DNA of 47,691 nucleotides, taken from contig URDN01000017.1 of NCBI GenBank assembly GCA_900546495.1, positions 1-47,691 on the forward strand, in the 5' to 3' direction. Below are positions 16,147 to 25,454 of this stretch, one piece after another. Positions within the stretch are counted from its first letter, which is position 1; the number at the start of each line of letters is the position of its first letter. The stretch is from an uncultured Lachnospiraceae bacterium. GTDB lineage: Bacteria > Bacillota > Clostridia > Lachnospirales > Lachnospiraceae. The notes under the pieces are model-generated. The model worked only from the letters and a program-made list of their open reading frames with translations, was not told the DNA's origin and made no database searches. Position numbers and translations under genes: made by a program.

Positions 16147-17403
16147 TTACGCTTTCGCTTTGCCACACTCAGAGCAGAATTTTCCGGTATTTACTGCCCC
16201 GCAGCTACAAGTCCACGGTGCTTCCGGTGCCGGTTTTCCACACTCTGTACAGAATTTACCACTGTTTACCGCACCACAACTGCAAGTCCATGTAGTCGGC
16301 ATTGGTTTGCCGCATTCGGAACAGAATTTTCCGATATTTGTCGCTCCGCAGCTGCAAGTCCATCCACCGGATGTTCCATTCTGCTGTGCGGCCTGCGCCT
16401 GCTGACGGTTCATCTCCATCTGACGGATATTTGTCTCAGATACAGCACTCATGACACTTCCGCCCGCCTGCATTCCCATGCCCATTCCCATAAATCCGGA
16501 TACAGAACCTGCTGCATTGGAACCTGCTGCTTCCATTCCGCGGGCTACGGAACCCTGCACATACCCTTCCCGGATGGTCGGATCTGAGAGCATTGCGCCC
16601 TGATTTCGCATGTTGATCAGTTTCGTTGACTCGTCATCATAAGAAATACTTGCAATACCAACGGATGCGATCTCCACACCACGCTCCTGCTTCCAGTCCT
16701 CATCCAGAATACTGGACATGTATTTGCCAAGTTCCCGTCCTTTGGATGTCACAAAAGAAATTCTTGTGACATCTGCAGACATCTGATTAATAGCTGACTG
16801 CAATGCTTCTAAAAACTCATCCAGAAACTGTTCGTTGACATCGGACACTTCCACCTGTGCCATATTCCGTGGAATTACTTCTGCATAAAATTTCAGTGGA
16901 TCACTGATACGGACGGAATAAGTTCCATGTGTCCGCAAAAACAGCTCTGCATTATAGAAATTATCAAAGTAATTGATCGGGTTTCTTGTACCGAATTTAA
17001 TACCTTTGATTTCCTGCAGATTCAGATAATATACTTTCTGTTCTGTCGGAGACTGTCCGCCGTATTTGATACGTTCAAAGGTGGACTCCATGGCACTGGA
17101 GAAATCTCCATTAAACAGCGATGGCTCCATATTGTTTTTCACTTCAAAATAGCCCGGTTCCGCCGTATAATCAATGATCTTGCCGCCATCCGTCAGGATC
17201 ATAAACTGATTATCATATACATGAATGACAGAACCATCAGAAATCACATTTCTGCTGCCTTTCCGGTTCTGGGATTTTTTATTCATCAAAACGCCCGGTG
17301 TCATCAGGGTCTGTGCCCCCATATCTGCCGGTTCTATCACCTCAAGCCACTGGTCTGCCAGACCTGAACTGATACTTTTTACTGCTGCTCGAATGATTCC
17401 CAT
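16147..17403 (-). CDS. SPFH-domain protein with three C-terminal zinc ribbons (YdjI-like)
   Basis: The 418-residue protein has an N-terminal SPFH/band-7-like domain (about 20-270), a Gly/Met-rich linker (SGFMGMGMGMQAGG) with a Gln-rich helix, and three tandem copies of a zinc-ribbon unit of the form TCSCGA-x-N-x-GKFC-x-ECGKP (about 345-418). It lacks a clear membrane helix, as does B. subtilis YdjI. It is the first gene of the YdjI-YdjG-YdjH-like operon. The repeated ribbons may bind partners, possibly the zinc-ribbon protein encoded next, which is inference. The ribosome site AAGGAG precedes the ATG by eight bases. Confidence 0.85.
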   Translation of the reverse strand: MGIIRAAVKSISSGLADQWLEVIEPADMGAQTLMTPGVLMNKKSQNRKGSRNVISDGSVIHVYDNQFMILTDGGKIIDYTAEPGYFEVKNNMEPSLFNGDFSSAMESTFERIKYGGQSPTEQKVYYLNLQEIKGIKFGTRNPINYFDNFYNAELFLRTHGTYSVRISDPLKFYAEVIPRNMAQVEVSDVNEQFLDEFLEALQSAINQMSADVTRISFVTSKGRELGKYMSSILDEDWKQERGVEIASVGIASISYDDESTKLINMRNQGAMLSDPTIREGYVQGSVARGMEAAGSNAAGSVSGFMGMGMGMQAGGSVMSAVSETNIRQMEMNRQQAQAAQQNGTSGGWTCSCGATNIGKFCSECGKPMPTTWTCSCGAVNSGKFCTECGKPAPEAPWTCSCGAVNTGKFCSECGKAKA

Positions 17404-17431
17404 GGTTATTTCTCCTTTTTATTTTTTGTAT

Positions 17432-17467
17432 GCTCAGAATCTTTGAATTAATGAAGAAATTCTGAGC
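17432..17467. other. Hairpin between prfB and the SPFH gene
   Basis: A perfect nine-base inverted repeat, GCTCAGAAT/ATTCTGAGC, spans most of the 72-base gap after prfB. Neither strand shows a T-run after it, so it is not a classical terminator. It may stabilise the prfB 3' end or act as a processing site between two coupled transcripts. Confidence 0.5.
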
Positions 17468-17475
17468 GTACAGTT

Positions 17476-18601
17476 CTATGCTTCCTGATCGTTTTTGGAC
17501 AATGTGATCCATTTCAGGTATGCATTGATAAACAGATCAATATTTCCATCCATAACACTGTCCACGTTTCCGGTTTCTGCGTTGGTACGATGATCTTTTA
17601 CCATCGTATACGGCTGCATAACATAGGAACGGATCTGATTTCCCCAACCAATCTCTGTCACATCACCACGAATGTCTGCCGCTTTTTCTGCATTTTCCTG
17701 CTGCTTTAACAAATACAGTTTTGCTTTCAGCATCTGCATTGCTTTATCTTTATTCATATGCTGAGAACGCTCATTCTGGCACTGTACCACGATACCGGTC
17801 GGCAAATGCGTGATACGGATCGCCGAAGATGTCTTGTTGATATGCTGACCACCGGCTCCGCTGGAACGGTAGGTATCAATACGCAGATCATCATCGTTAA
17901 TCTCGATTTCCACATCTTCTTCAATATCTGGCATAACATCACAGGATACAAAGGACGTCTGACGTTTTCCTGCTGCATTAAACGGGGAAATACGAACCAG
18001 TCTGTGAACACCTTTTTCTGATTTCAGATAACCATAAGCATTTTCGCCATGCACCTGAAATGTCACAGATTTAATGCCGGCTTCCTCTCCGTCCAGATAA
18101 TCCAGTACTTCCACCTCAAATCCTTTGGCAGAAGCCCATCTGGTATACATACGGTACAGCATGCTTGCCCAGTCACAGGACTCCGTTCCGCCGGCTCCTG
18201 CATGCAGGGTCACGATCGCATCGTCTCTGTCATATTCGCCGGAAAGCAATGTCTTCATACGAATATTTTCAAAACTTGTTTCAAATTCATCCAGCAATTC
18301 CTGGATCTCCGGAATGACTTCCGGATCATTTTCTTCGTATCCCATCTCGATCATGAGTTCCATGTCTTCCATCTGGGATGTCAGCTGACGATAAATTTCC
18401 ACATCATCTTTTTTACTTTTGAGCTCTTTCATAAGCTCCTGGGAACGCTCCGGATCGTTCCAGAAATCCGGTTCCTCCATCTTCCGCTCTAATTCCTGAA
18501 TCCTCTGCTCTTTGTTAGCGAGGTCAAAGTGAATCCCTTACTTCCTGGAGCGGGTGTTTGTATGCGTTCAACGTTGTTTTGAACTGGTCTAATTCAACCA
18601 C
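17476..18601 (-). CDS. prfB: Peptide chain release factor 2 with programmed +1 frameshift
   Basis: RF2 ends translation at UGA and UAA. The reading frame is split. A GTG start at 18601, after an AGAGGTGA site, encodes 25 residues (MVELDQFKTT...VRDSL) and meets CTT TGA C at 18529-18523. The ribosome slips +1 on CTT and continues with DLANKEQRIQELERKMEEP. An internal Shine-Dalgarno-like AGG sits nine bases before CTT, the same register as in E. coli. The spliced product is 374 residues, with SPF at 205-207 and GGQ at 250-252. The in-frame UGA lets RF2 regulate its own synthesis. Confidence 0.95.
18524..18540 (-). promoter_or_regulatory. RF2 frameshift signal
   Basis: On the minus strand the site reads GTAAGGGATTCACTTTGA. 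AGG acts as the internal Shine-Dalgarno element, CTT is the slippery codon and TGA (18526-18524) is the in-frame stop, with C following as in the known efficient context UGAC. Confidence 0.92.
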
Positions 18602-18716
18602 CGAAATCACCTCTTTCTCTTGATCAGGATCTTTCATCCTGTCTATAAATCAACAGAAATGAACCAGAACTGCGTCGGATCCATTCCTGTCTCTCTTTCA
18701 CATACTTATATGATAT

Positions 18717-20087
18717 TTATACGGTATGTCCTTTTGCTTTGATCACGTCAATGACCTGATCTACATATTTTTCACAGAGGCTTTCTGTCTCTGCTTCCAC
18801 CATAACACGGATTACCGGCTCTGTTCCGCTCTCACGAACGAGGATACGTCCGGTATCACCCAGTGTATCTGCAACTTTTGCTACTGCCTGCTGTACATCA
18901 GCATCATTCTGTGCTTCCGGTTTGCTCTTTACTCTTACGTTTTTGAGTACCTGTGGATAAATGGTAACCGGCTCGGCTAATTTACTTAACGGCAGTTTCT
19001 TTGCCAGCATAACTTCCATCATTTTCATAGATGTAAGGATACCATCACCTGTGGTTGCATATTTGCTGAAGATAATGTGTCCGGACTGCTCACCACCGAT
19101 ACGATGACCATTCTGAACCATATTTTCATATACATACTTATCACCAACTGCCGTTTTCTCATAGTTGATGCCAGCTTCATCAAACGCTTTGTACAGACCA
19201 AAGTTGGACATGATGGTTGTTACAACAGTATTGTTCAGCAGTTTTCCTCTTTCTTTCATATATTTACCATAAATATATAAGATCAGATCTCCGTCGATGA
19301 CATTTCCTTTTTCGTCTACTGCGATACAACGGTCTGCGTCTCCGTCATAAGCAAAGCCAACATCCAGATTGTTATCTTTTACAAATTTCTGAAGTACCTC
19401 AATGTGTGTGGAACCTGCATGATTGTTAATGTTTGTTCCATCCGGCTCCGCATTGATGACATATGTTTTTGCGCCAAGGGCATCAAATACGCTCTTTGCG
19501 ATCATCCATGCACTTCCGTTTGCGCAGTCCAGACCAACACGAACATTTTTGTAAGAATAAGTAGCCAGTGAGATTAGATAACCAACATAACGGTTTCTTC
19601 CTGCTGCATAATCTACCGTGCATCCAATTTCCTCGCGGACAGCAAACGGTACATCTTCCATTTCTTCTCCAAAAAGATTTAATTTTCCGTCAATGTAGTC
19701 CTCAATGTAAGAAATGGTTTTCTCATCCATCTTCTCACCATTGCCGTTGATCAGTTTGATACCGTTATCATAAAACGGATTGTGGCTTGCGGAAATCATA
19801 ATACCACAGTCAAAATCCTCTGTTCTTGTCACGTAAGATACAGATGGAGTCGTAGTTACATGAAGCAGATATGCATCTGCACCTGAAGCAGTCAGACCTG
19901 CAACCAGAGAGTATTCAAACATATAACTGGAACGTCTTGTATCTTTTCCGATTACAACTTTACATTTTTTTCCTGTAATCTGATGATAATACCATCCGAT
20001 AAAACGTCCTACTTTGTAAGCATGCTCTACTGTTAAATTCTTGTTAGCTTCTCCACGGAAGCCGTCTGTTCCAAAATATCTTCCCAT
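18717..20087 (-). CDS. glmM: Phosphoglucosamine mutase
   Basis: GlmM converts glucosamine-6-phosphate to glucosamine-1-phosphate for UDP-GlcNAc and cell wall synthesis. The 456-residue protein has the RYFGTDGFRG start, the catalytic phosphoserine in ISASHNPF (serine 101), the metal loop DGDADR (248-253) and the C-terminal phosphate-binding RESGTEPVIRVM. In many Firmicutes glmM directly follows cdaA-cdaR and GlmM binds and restrains CdaA. Here it follows cysNC with an 87-base gap. prfB lies 115 bases downstream. Confidence 0.96.
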   Translation of the reverse strand: MGRYFGTDGFRGEANKNLTVEHAYKVGRFIGWYYHQITGKKCKVVIGKDTRRSSYMFEYSLVAGLTASGADAYLLHVTTTPSVSYVTRTEDFDCGIMISASHNPFYDNGIKLINGNGEKMDEKTISYIEDYIDGKLNLFGEEMEDVPFAVREEIGCTVDYAAGRNRYVGYLISLATYSYKNVRVGLDCANGSAWMIAKSVFDALGAKTYVINAEPDGTNINNHAGSTHIEVLQKFVKDNNLDVGFAYDGDADRCIAVDEKGNVIDGDLILYIYGKYMKERGKLLNNTVVTTIMSNFGLYKAFDEAGINYEKTAVGDKYVYENMVQNGHRIGGEQSGHIIFSKYATTGDGILTSMKMMEVMLAKKLPLSKLAEPVTIYPQVLKNVRVKSKPEAQNDADVQQAVAKVADTLGDTGRILVRESGTEPVIRVMVEAETESLCEKYVDQVIDVIKAKGHTV

Positions 20088-20174
20088 TCTGATTCCTTTC
20101 CATTTCTTATGTAGACTATTTAAAAATCTACCCTTGTATTCCTGTATATTACAATTTTGTTTTTCAACTATTTT

Positions 20175-21998
20175 TTACAGTTTATCCTGTAACTGCCGCA
20201 GAATCAGATCCACACATTCTTCTACACTGTGCTGACTGGTATCTATCACAGCATCCGGGTGTTCCGGTACTTCATATGGACTTGTTACACCAGTGAAGTA
20301 ATCCAGCTCACCTTTTCGTGCCATCTGGTACAATCCCTTGATATCCCGGCGTTCACATTCCTCGATCGGTGTACTCACATAGACTTCCATAAAGGCATCT
20401 CCAATAATCTCGCGGGCATTCTGTCGATCCTGTGCAAACGGAGAAATAAAGGATGTCAATACAATCAATCCTGCATCATTCATGAGTTTGGATACTTCAG
20501 CAATTCTTCGAATATTTTCAATTCGGTCTGCTTCCCGGAAACCAAGGTTCTTATTTAAGCCCATGCGGACATTATCGCCATCCAGCAGCATCGTGTGTTT
20601 GCCCATTGCCACCAGACGTTTTTCCAGCTCATTTGCCAGTGTGGATTTGCCTGAACCGGACAGACCGGTAAACCAGATGGTCTTTGCATTCTGCCCAAGC
20701 TGTTTTTCGCGAAAACCACGCGTAATATCCATATTGTGCCAGGTAAGCTGATGCTCACGGTTCAATGTCTGCTCTACCACACCACATGCCGATGTCATAT
20801 GACTGATACGATCGATCAAGATCAGAGAACCTAAAGCATTGTTCTTTTCAAATTTATCAAAAACCAGTTTAGAAGCAGTTGAAATCTCACAGCGGGCGAT
20901 TTCATTTTTGTAAATCGCATCCGCATATACTTCTTCACCGGAATTGACATCTATCTTGTATTTGATATTCATGATGGTCGCCGGAACACTCTGAGTTCCA
21001 AGTTTTAACAGGAAATTCTTTCCTTCCACCAGTTTTGTATCATCCATCCAGAGCAATGTTGCAGAAAACATGGAATTTACATTCAACGTCGTATTCTCAA
21101 CCAATACACATCCTCTGGAAATATCAATCTCTGTATCTAACTGAATCGTCACTGCATGACCGACAGAACTTGTCTGTACTTCTCTGTCACCTTCGTAAAT
21201 CAGTTTTACCGATGCAGTCTCTCCACTTGGCAATACCTGAATTGTATCACCGACAGACACACTGCCACTCTCAATCTGTCCCTGAAAACCACGGAATGTA
21301 TGATCCGGTCTGCAGACACGTTGTACCGGCATTGTAAATCCTGTTTCTGTCGGATTCTCCTTGACATCGATTGTCTCCAGATAATCCAATAATGTCTTAC
21401 CGGTATACCATGGCATATGGTTCGACCGTTTGGTGATATTATCCCCTTCGGTTGCTGATACCGGAATCAACTGCGCTGTGCTATACTCAAATTCTGCCAG
21501 CAGTACTTTAATGTCTTTTTGGATCTTTTTAAATTTGTCCTGCTGATAATCAATCAGATCCATTTTATTGATAGCAAACACAAAATGCTTGATTCCCATC
21601 AGGGAACAGATCCGTGTATGCCGTCTTGTCTGTGTCAGAACTCCCTGACTTGCATCCACCAGAATCACTGCCAGATCTGCAAAAGAAGCTCCAACTGCCA
21701 TATTTCTCGTATACTCTTCGTGTCCAGGCGTATCTGCCACGATAAAAGATCGGCGTTCTGTTGTAAAATAACGATATGCCACATCAATGGTAATTCCCTG
21801 TTCACGCTCTGCCATCAGACCATCTAAAAGTAGGCTGTAATCTATTGCCCCGCCTCTGGAACCAACTTTGGAATCCAGCTCCAGTGCCCGTTCCTGATCT
21901 GCAAACAATAATTTTGCATCATAGAGCATATGTCCAATCAAAGTGGATTTTCCATCATCCACACTTCCACATGTTATAAATTTCAGTAATGCGTTCAT
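20175..21998 (-). CDS. cysNC: Bifunctional sulfate adenylyltransferase large subunit / APS kinase
   Basis: This is a fused protein of the CysN-CysC (NodQ) type, 607 residues. The N-terminal half is an EF-Tu-like GTPase (P-loop GSVDDGKST at 11-19, DTPGH at 89-93, NKMD at 144-147) that drives APS formation with CysD. The C-terminal fifth is APS kinase with P-loop GLSGSGKS at 445-452, making PAPS. Its ATG abuts the cysD stop without any gap. No sulfate transporter or APS/PAPS reductase is in the window, so the destination of the activated sulfate is not shown. Confidence 0.96.
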   Translation of the reverse strand: MNALLKFITCGSVDDGKSTLIGHMLYDAKLLFADQERALELDSKVGSRGGAIDYSLLLDGLMAEREQGITIDVAYRYFTTERRSFIVADTPGHEEYTRNMAVGASFADLAVILVDASQGVLTQTRRHTRICSLMGIKHFVFAINKMDLIDYQQDKFKKIQKDIKVLLAEFEYSTAQLIPVSATEGDNITKRSNHMPWYTGKTLLDYLETIDVKENPTETGFTMPVQRVCRPDHTFRGFQGQIESGSVSVGDTIQVLPSGETASVKLIYEGDREVQTSSVGHAVTIQLDTEIDISRGCVLVENTTLNVNSMFSATLLWMDDTKLVEGKNFLLKLGTQSVPATIMNIKYKIDVNSGEEVYADAIYKNEIARCEISTASKLVFDKFEKNNALGSLILIDRISHMTSACGVVEQTLNREHQLTWHNMDITRGFREKQLGQNAKTIWFTGLSGSGKSTLANELEKRLVAMGKHTMLLDGDNVRMGLNKNLGFREADRIENIRRIAEVSKLMNDAGLIVLTSFISPFAQDRQNAREIIGDAFMEVYVSTPIEECERRDIKGLYQMARKGELDYFTGVTSPYEVPEHPDAVIDTSQHSVEECVDLILRQLQDKL

Positions 21999-22892
21999 CT
22001 AGAAGTAGCCCTCCCTTTTCCGTTTCTCCATGCTGGCTGCACCGCCGTCCTTATCGATCACACGACTGGTACGTTCCGAAGATACTGCACTTAAGGTCTC
22101 CTGAATGATCGCATCCAACGTATCCGCATCAGATTCTACCCCGCCGGAAAGCGGATAACATCCAAGGGTACGAAAACGAACTTTTTTCATCATCGGTTTT
22201 TCTCCCGGCAGCAGACGCATACGGTCATCATCTACCATGATCAAATTACCGTCACGCTCTACGACAGGGCGCTCTGCTGCAAAATACAACGGAACAATAT
22301 CTATATTTTCCCGCTTGATATACTGCCAGATATCCTTTTCTGTCCAGTTGGAAATCGGAAATACACGGATACTTTCTCCTTTGTTGATCTCTGTATTGAA
22401 CAGCTTCCACATCTCCGGACGCTGATTCTTTGGATCCCATGCATGCTCCGCATTACGGAAAGAGAAAATGCGCTCCTTGGCACGACTTTTTTCTTCATCA
22501 CGTCTGCCGCCGCCAAAAGCTGCGGTAAAACCATATTTATTCAAAGCCTGCTTTAATGCCTGTGTCTTCATAATATCAGTGTAGGCAGCTCCGTGATCAA
22601 AAGGGTTGATTCCCTGACGAACGCCTTCCTCATTGATATATTCCAACATCTCAATGCCGTATTTTTCTGCAACTTTATCACGAAACTCGATCATTTCTTT
22701 AAACTTCCATGTAGTATTAACATGTAAAAACGGAAATGGCGGTTTTTCCGGATAAAACGCTTTTAATGCAAGATGCAGCATAACAGAAGAATCTTTTCCG
22801 ATAGAATAAAGCATCACCGGCTTCTCACACTGTGCTGCCACCTCCCGCATAATATATATCGCTTCTGCTTCCAGTTCATCCAAGTGATCCAT
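21999..22892 (-). CDS. cysD: Sulfate adenylyltransferase small subunit
   Basis: CysD is the PP-loop ATP pyrophosphatase subunit that adenylates sulfate. SIGKDS at residues 30-35 is the PP motif, and GGGRRDEEKSRAKERIFSFR near 128-147 is typical of CysD. The 297-residue length is normal. It lies 20 bases downstream of the HPr-like gene and directly abuts cysNC, so the three genes form one unit inside the cdaAR-glmM cluster. Confidence 0.96.
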   Translation of the reverse strand: MDHLDELEAEAIYIMREVAAQCEKPVMLYSIGKDSSVMLHLALKAFYPEKPPFPFLHVNTTWKFKEMIEFRDKVAEKYGIEMLEYINEEGVRQGINPFDHGAAYTDIMKTQALKQALNKYGFTAAFGGGRRDEEKSRAKERIFSFRNAEHAWDPKNQRPEMWKLFNTEINKGESIRVFPISNWTEKDIWQYIKRENIDIVPLYFAAERPVVERDGNLIMVDDDRMRLLPGEKPMMKKVRFRTLGCYPLSGGVESDADTLDAIIQETLSAVSSERTSRVIDKDGGAASMEKRKREGYF

Positions 22893-22912
22893 ATTTTTGT
22901 CCTCTTTTCCTG

Positions 22913-23176
22913 TTATTCTCCCAGACCTGACTGGATCAGAGCCACAACTCCTTCCAGTGCTTCCTTTTCATCCTCGCCTTCGCAGACAATCTCCACCTCA
23001 TCGTTATACTTGACGCTCGCTGCAAGTACACTTAACAGGCTTTTTGCATTTGTCGTTGCATTTCCCTTCTGGAATGAAATCTTTGCCCGGTACTTAATTG
23101 CTTCATCGCATAATTTTCCTGCCGGGCGCAGATGCAGTCCCGCAGGATTTTTAATTTTTACTTTCTGACAAACCAT
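22913..23176 (-). CDS. HPr-family phosphocarrier protein
   Basis: The 87-residue protein starts at the ATG at 23176 behind a GGAGG site; the longer frame to 23236 lacks one. The active-site histidine is in NPAGLHLRPAG (about residues 10-20) and a serine that could match regulatory Ser46 lies in NAKSLLSVL. It is probably an accessory PTS-type carrier rather than the general HPr, because no enzyme I or PTS gene is nearby. Its placement between cdaR and cysD is unusual. Whether His is phosphorylated here cannot be told from sequence. Confidence 0.85.
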   Translation of the reverse strand: MVCQKVKIKNPAGLHLRPAGKLCDEAIKYRAKISFQKGNATTNAKSLLSVLAASVKYNDEVEIVCEGEDEKEALEGVVALIQSGLGE

Positions 23177-23240
23177 GTTGTATCCCCTCCAAAATACATC
23201 TTTGGTACTTCTATCATTTTTGAAACACTTCCTCACCTAA

Positions 23241-24551
23241 TCAGTTCGAATTGGCAGAATCTGTTTCATCTGTATTTTCTCCCCCGGTTCCGGAAGAACC
23301 GTTTGTTGTCTGTCCGTTTTTATCTGTAACGGTAACAGTTGTTGTCACAATATCCGCGGTCTTATGCGATCCATCCAGTGTAACAGTTGCTGTTACAGTT
23401 CCCACCGTAAAATTGGAAGCATCAATGGAACCCGTAATATCATTCGGATTGATATCATTTAATACCTCATCAAATCCTTTCAGATTGACCGTCACAGTAT
23501 CCGCATTAAACGCCAGTGACAGGTTGGATGGCAAATTCTTTACGGTAATATTTCCAACCGGAACTGCAAATGCACGGGAATTTTCCCCTTCAATTACCAG
23601 TGTCACACTAATCTGCTTTGACTGATCCGATGCAAGCGTAATTCCATCCGGCAGATACTTACTCAACTCAATATCTGCCGTCACATCGGCAGTTGCATCA
23701 GAAACACTCATCTGCGATCCACTGATTTCCAGTTCACTGATGCTGCTTAACAGATCACTGTCTCCTGTCAGTTTTACAGTAGATTCGCTGCATTTTGCCT
23801 CCACAAAACGATAACCGTCTGCCGGTGTTCCGTTCGTAGTAAACTTCAACGGAACCGATTTTCCCATGGAAATTTCAACATCCACATCAACAGCGGTCCG
23901 ATTCAGGCTCAGTCTGTCCTGGGATATCTCATTTCCATCTGCATCCAGCAGAACGATAGGACTGCTGGTTGCCACATTTTCTTCTGCATTACTAATATCA
24001 ACTACTGCCTGCGCAGTCTCAATCTGTGACAGTACAGACTCCGGTCCCGTAACCGTGATCTTGCCCGGTGCTGAAGAAGTCGATTCTACATAGCAATACG
24101 CAGCTGGCGTTCCCTTCGTTACAACTTTCACAGGAAAACGTTCCGTCTGCAGGTTTTCAACACTTACCTTCAACGTAGCATCCCGTTTGTTAATCTCAAT
24201 CTGGCTTGCATAGCGGGAAGCGCTGACACTGACCGGTATCGTCGTCATATCATCGTTGATGTTTTCCAAATTAGCCACGGCTGTAAAATCTGATTCAGAC
24301 AATTCCTCGATGATTGAACGTTTTCCGGTAACCGTAAACGAAATCTTGTCCGTATTATTTAAAATCTCATAGGTCTTACCCATATCTGACAGATATTCAT
24401 TATTTTCGATAGTAACCGGTATCGTAAATCCTTTTGTTTTTTCCGGATCTTCAATATTCACCACTACCATCCACAGAACAATTGCAAATACCGCTGCCAG
24501 TATCTTGAGGCCAAAATTATTTGTTATCCGCTTTGTCAGTTTTCGTAACAT
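23241..24551 (-). CDS. cdaR: YbbR-domain protein CdaR
   Basis: The 436-residue protein has one N-terminal transmembrane helix (GLKILAAVFAIVLWMVV) followed by about four extracytoplasmic YbbR repeats and a polar Gly/Asn/Thr-rich tail. CdaR modulates the c-di-AMP synthase CdaA, whose gene overlaps it by 35 bases upstream. The ribosome site AAGGAGG lies inside the cdaA coding end, seven bases before the ATG, a sign of translational coupling. YbbR repeats are divergent, so boundaries are approximate. Confidence 0.9.
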   Translation of the reverse strand: MLRKLTKRITNNFGLKILAAVFAIVLWMVVVNIEDPEKTKGFTIPVTIENNEYLSDMGKTYEILNNTDKISFTVTGKRSIIEELSESDFTAVANLENINDDMTTIPVSVSASRYASQIEINKRDATLKVSVENLQTERFPVKVVTKGTPAAYCYVESTSSAPGKITVTGPESVLSQIETAQAVVDISNAEENVATSSPIVLLDADGNEISQDRLSLNRTAVDVDVEISMGKSVPLKFTTNGTPADGYRFVEAKCSESTVKLTGDSDLLSSISELEISGSQMSVSDATADVTADIELSKYLPDGITLASDQSKQISVTLVIEGENSRAFAVPVGNITVKNLPSNLSLAFNADTVTVNLKGFDEVLNDINPNDITGSIDASNFTVGTVTATVTLDGSHKTADIVTTTVTVTDKNGQTTNGSSGTGGENTDETDSANSN

Positions 24552-25425
24552 GTTTTAGCCTCCTTTTCAGTTTTTCAAAATATGGTTCTGTGGTCTGAGA
24601 CATTTTTGCTGCAAACCGCAGTTTACTTTTCAGGAAATCTGCATCAATGTTTCGATACAAAGTTCCCTCTACTGCCAGAGATATCGCTCCGGTTTCCTCC
24701 GATACGACAATGGTCATAGAATCACTGACTTCGCTGATTCCAACTGCCGCACGATGTCTGGTTCCCAGTTCCTTACTCAGCTCCATATTATCTGACAACG
24801 GCAGATAACAGGTTGCTGCCACAATACGGTCTCCACGCACAATAATGGCACCATCATGCAACGGCGTATTATGTTCAAAAATATTGATCAGGAGCTGACT
24901 GGAAACCATGGAATCCAAAGGAATTCCGGTTCTGATATATTCATTCAGCATGACATCACGCTCAATAACGATCAGCGCCCCTGTCTTTACTTTCCCCATC
25001 TCATAGCAGGCTTTTACGATCTCTGTAATTGTTTTTTCAGAAAATCGAACCGTGCTCGCTTTCTGGAAATCAAAGTTAAAAAACGCCGTCAGGAAGTTCT
25101 TGCGTCCCAGTCGTTCCAGCGCATTTCGCAGCTCCGGCTGAAATATAATAACAAGCGCAATGGCTGCAATATTTACTACTTTTCCCGATAACCATAGGAT
25201 CGTGTTCATCTGGAACAACGCTGCGATCAAAAGAAATATCAAAATAACAATGATTCCTTTAAAAAGCATCCATGCACGCGTATTTTTTACCCATACCATA
25301 ATATGGTACAGCACAAACGCAATAATAATGATCTCTATCACGTCTGTAACGCCGATCTTTGGTTTATCTATCCAGGAAAGATATTTATCCATAAAGGCAT
25401 ACAATGCTGATCCTATCTCCCGCAT
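24517..25425 (-). CDS. cdaA: Diadenylate cyclase CdaA
   Basis: CdaA makes the second messenger c-di-AMP from two ATP. Three N-terminal membrane helices (about residues 28-95) precede the DAC domain, which has the catalytic motifs DGA (191-193) and RHR (223-225). The ATG at 25425 is chosen; the frame opens at a TTG that overlaps the GAGG site and is unlikely to be used. Length from this ATG is 302 residues, slightly longer than B. subtilis CdaA. cdaR overlaps its end. c-di-AMP controls potassium and osmolyte balance and cell wall homeostasis in Firmicutes. Confidence 0.96.
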   Translation of the reverse strand: MREIGSALYAFMDKYLSWIDKPKIGVTDVIEIIIIAFVLYHIMVWVKNTRAWMLFKGIIVILIFLLIAALFQMNTILWLSGKVVNIAAIALVIIFQPELRNALERLGRKNFLTAFFNFDFQKASTVRFSEKTITEIVKACYEMGKVKTGALIVIERDVMLNEYIRTGIPLDSMVSSQLLINIFEHNTPLHDGAIIVRGDRIVAATCYLPLSDNMELSKELGTRHRAAVGISEVSDSMTIVVSEETGAISLAVEGTLYRNIDADFLKSKLRFAAKMSQTTEPYFEKLKRRLKHVTKTDKADNK

Positions 25426-25454
25426 TTGTTCACTTCCTCTCAAACAGTCGTTTC

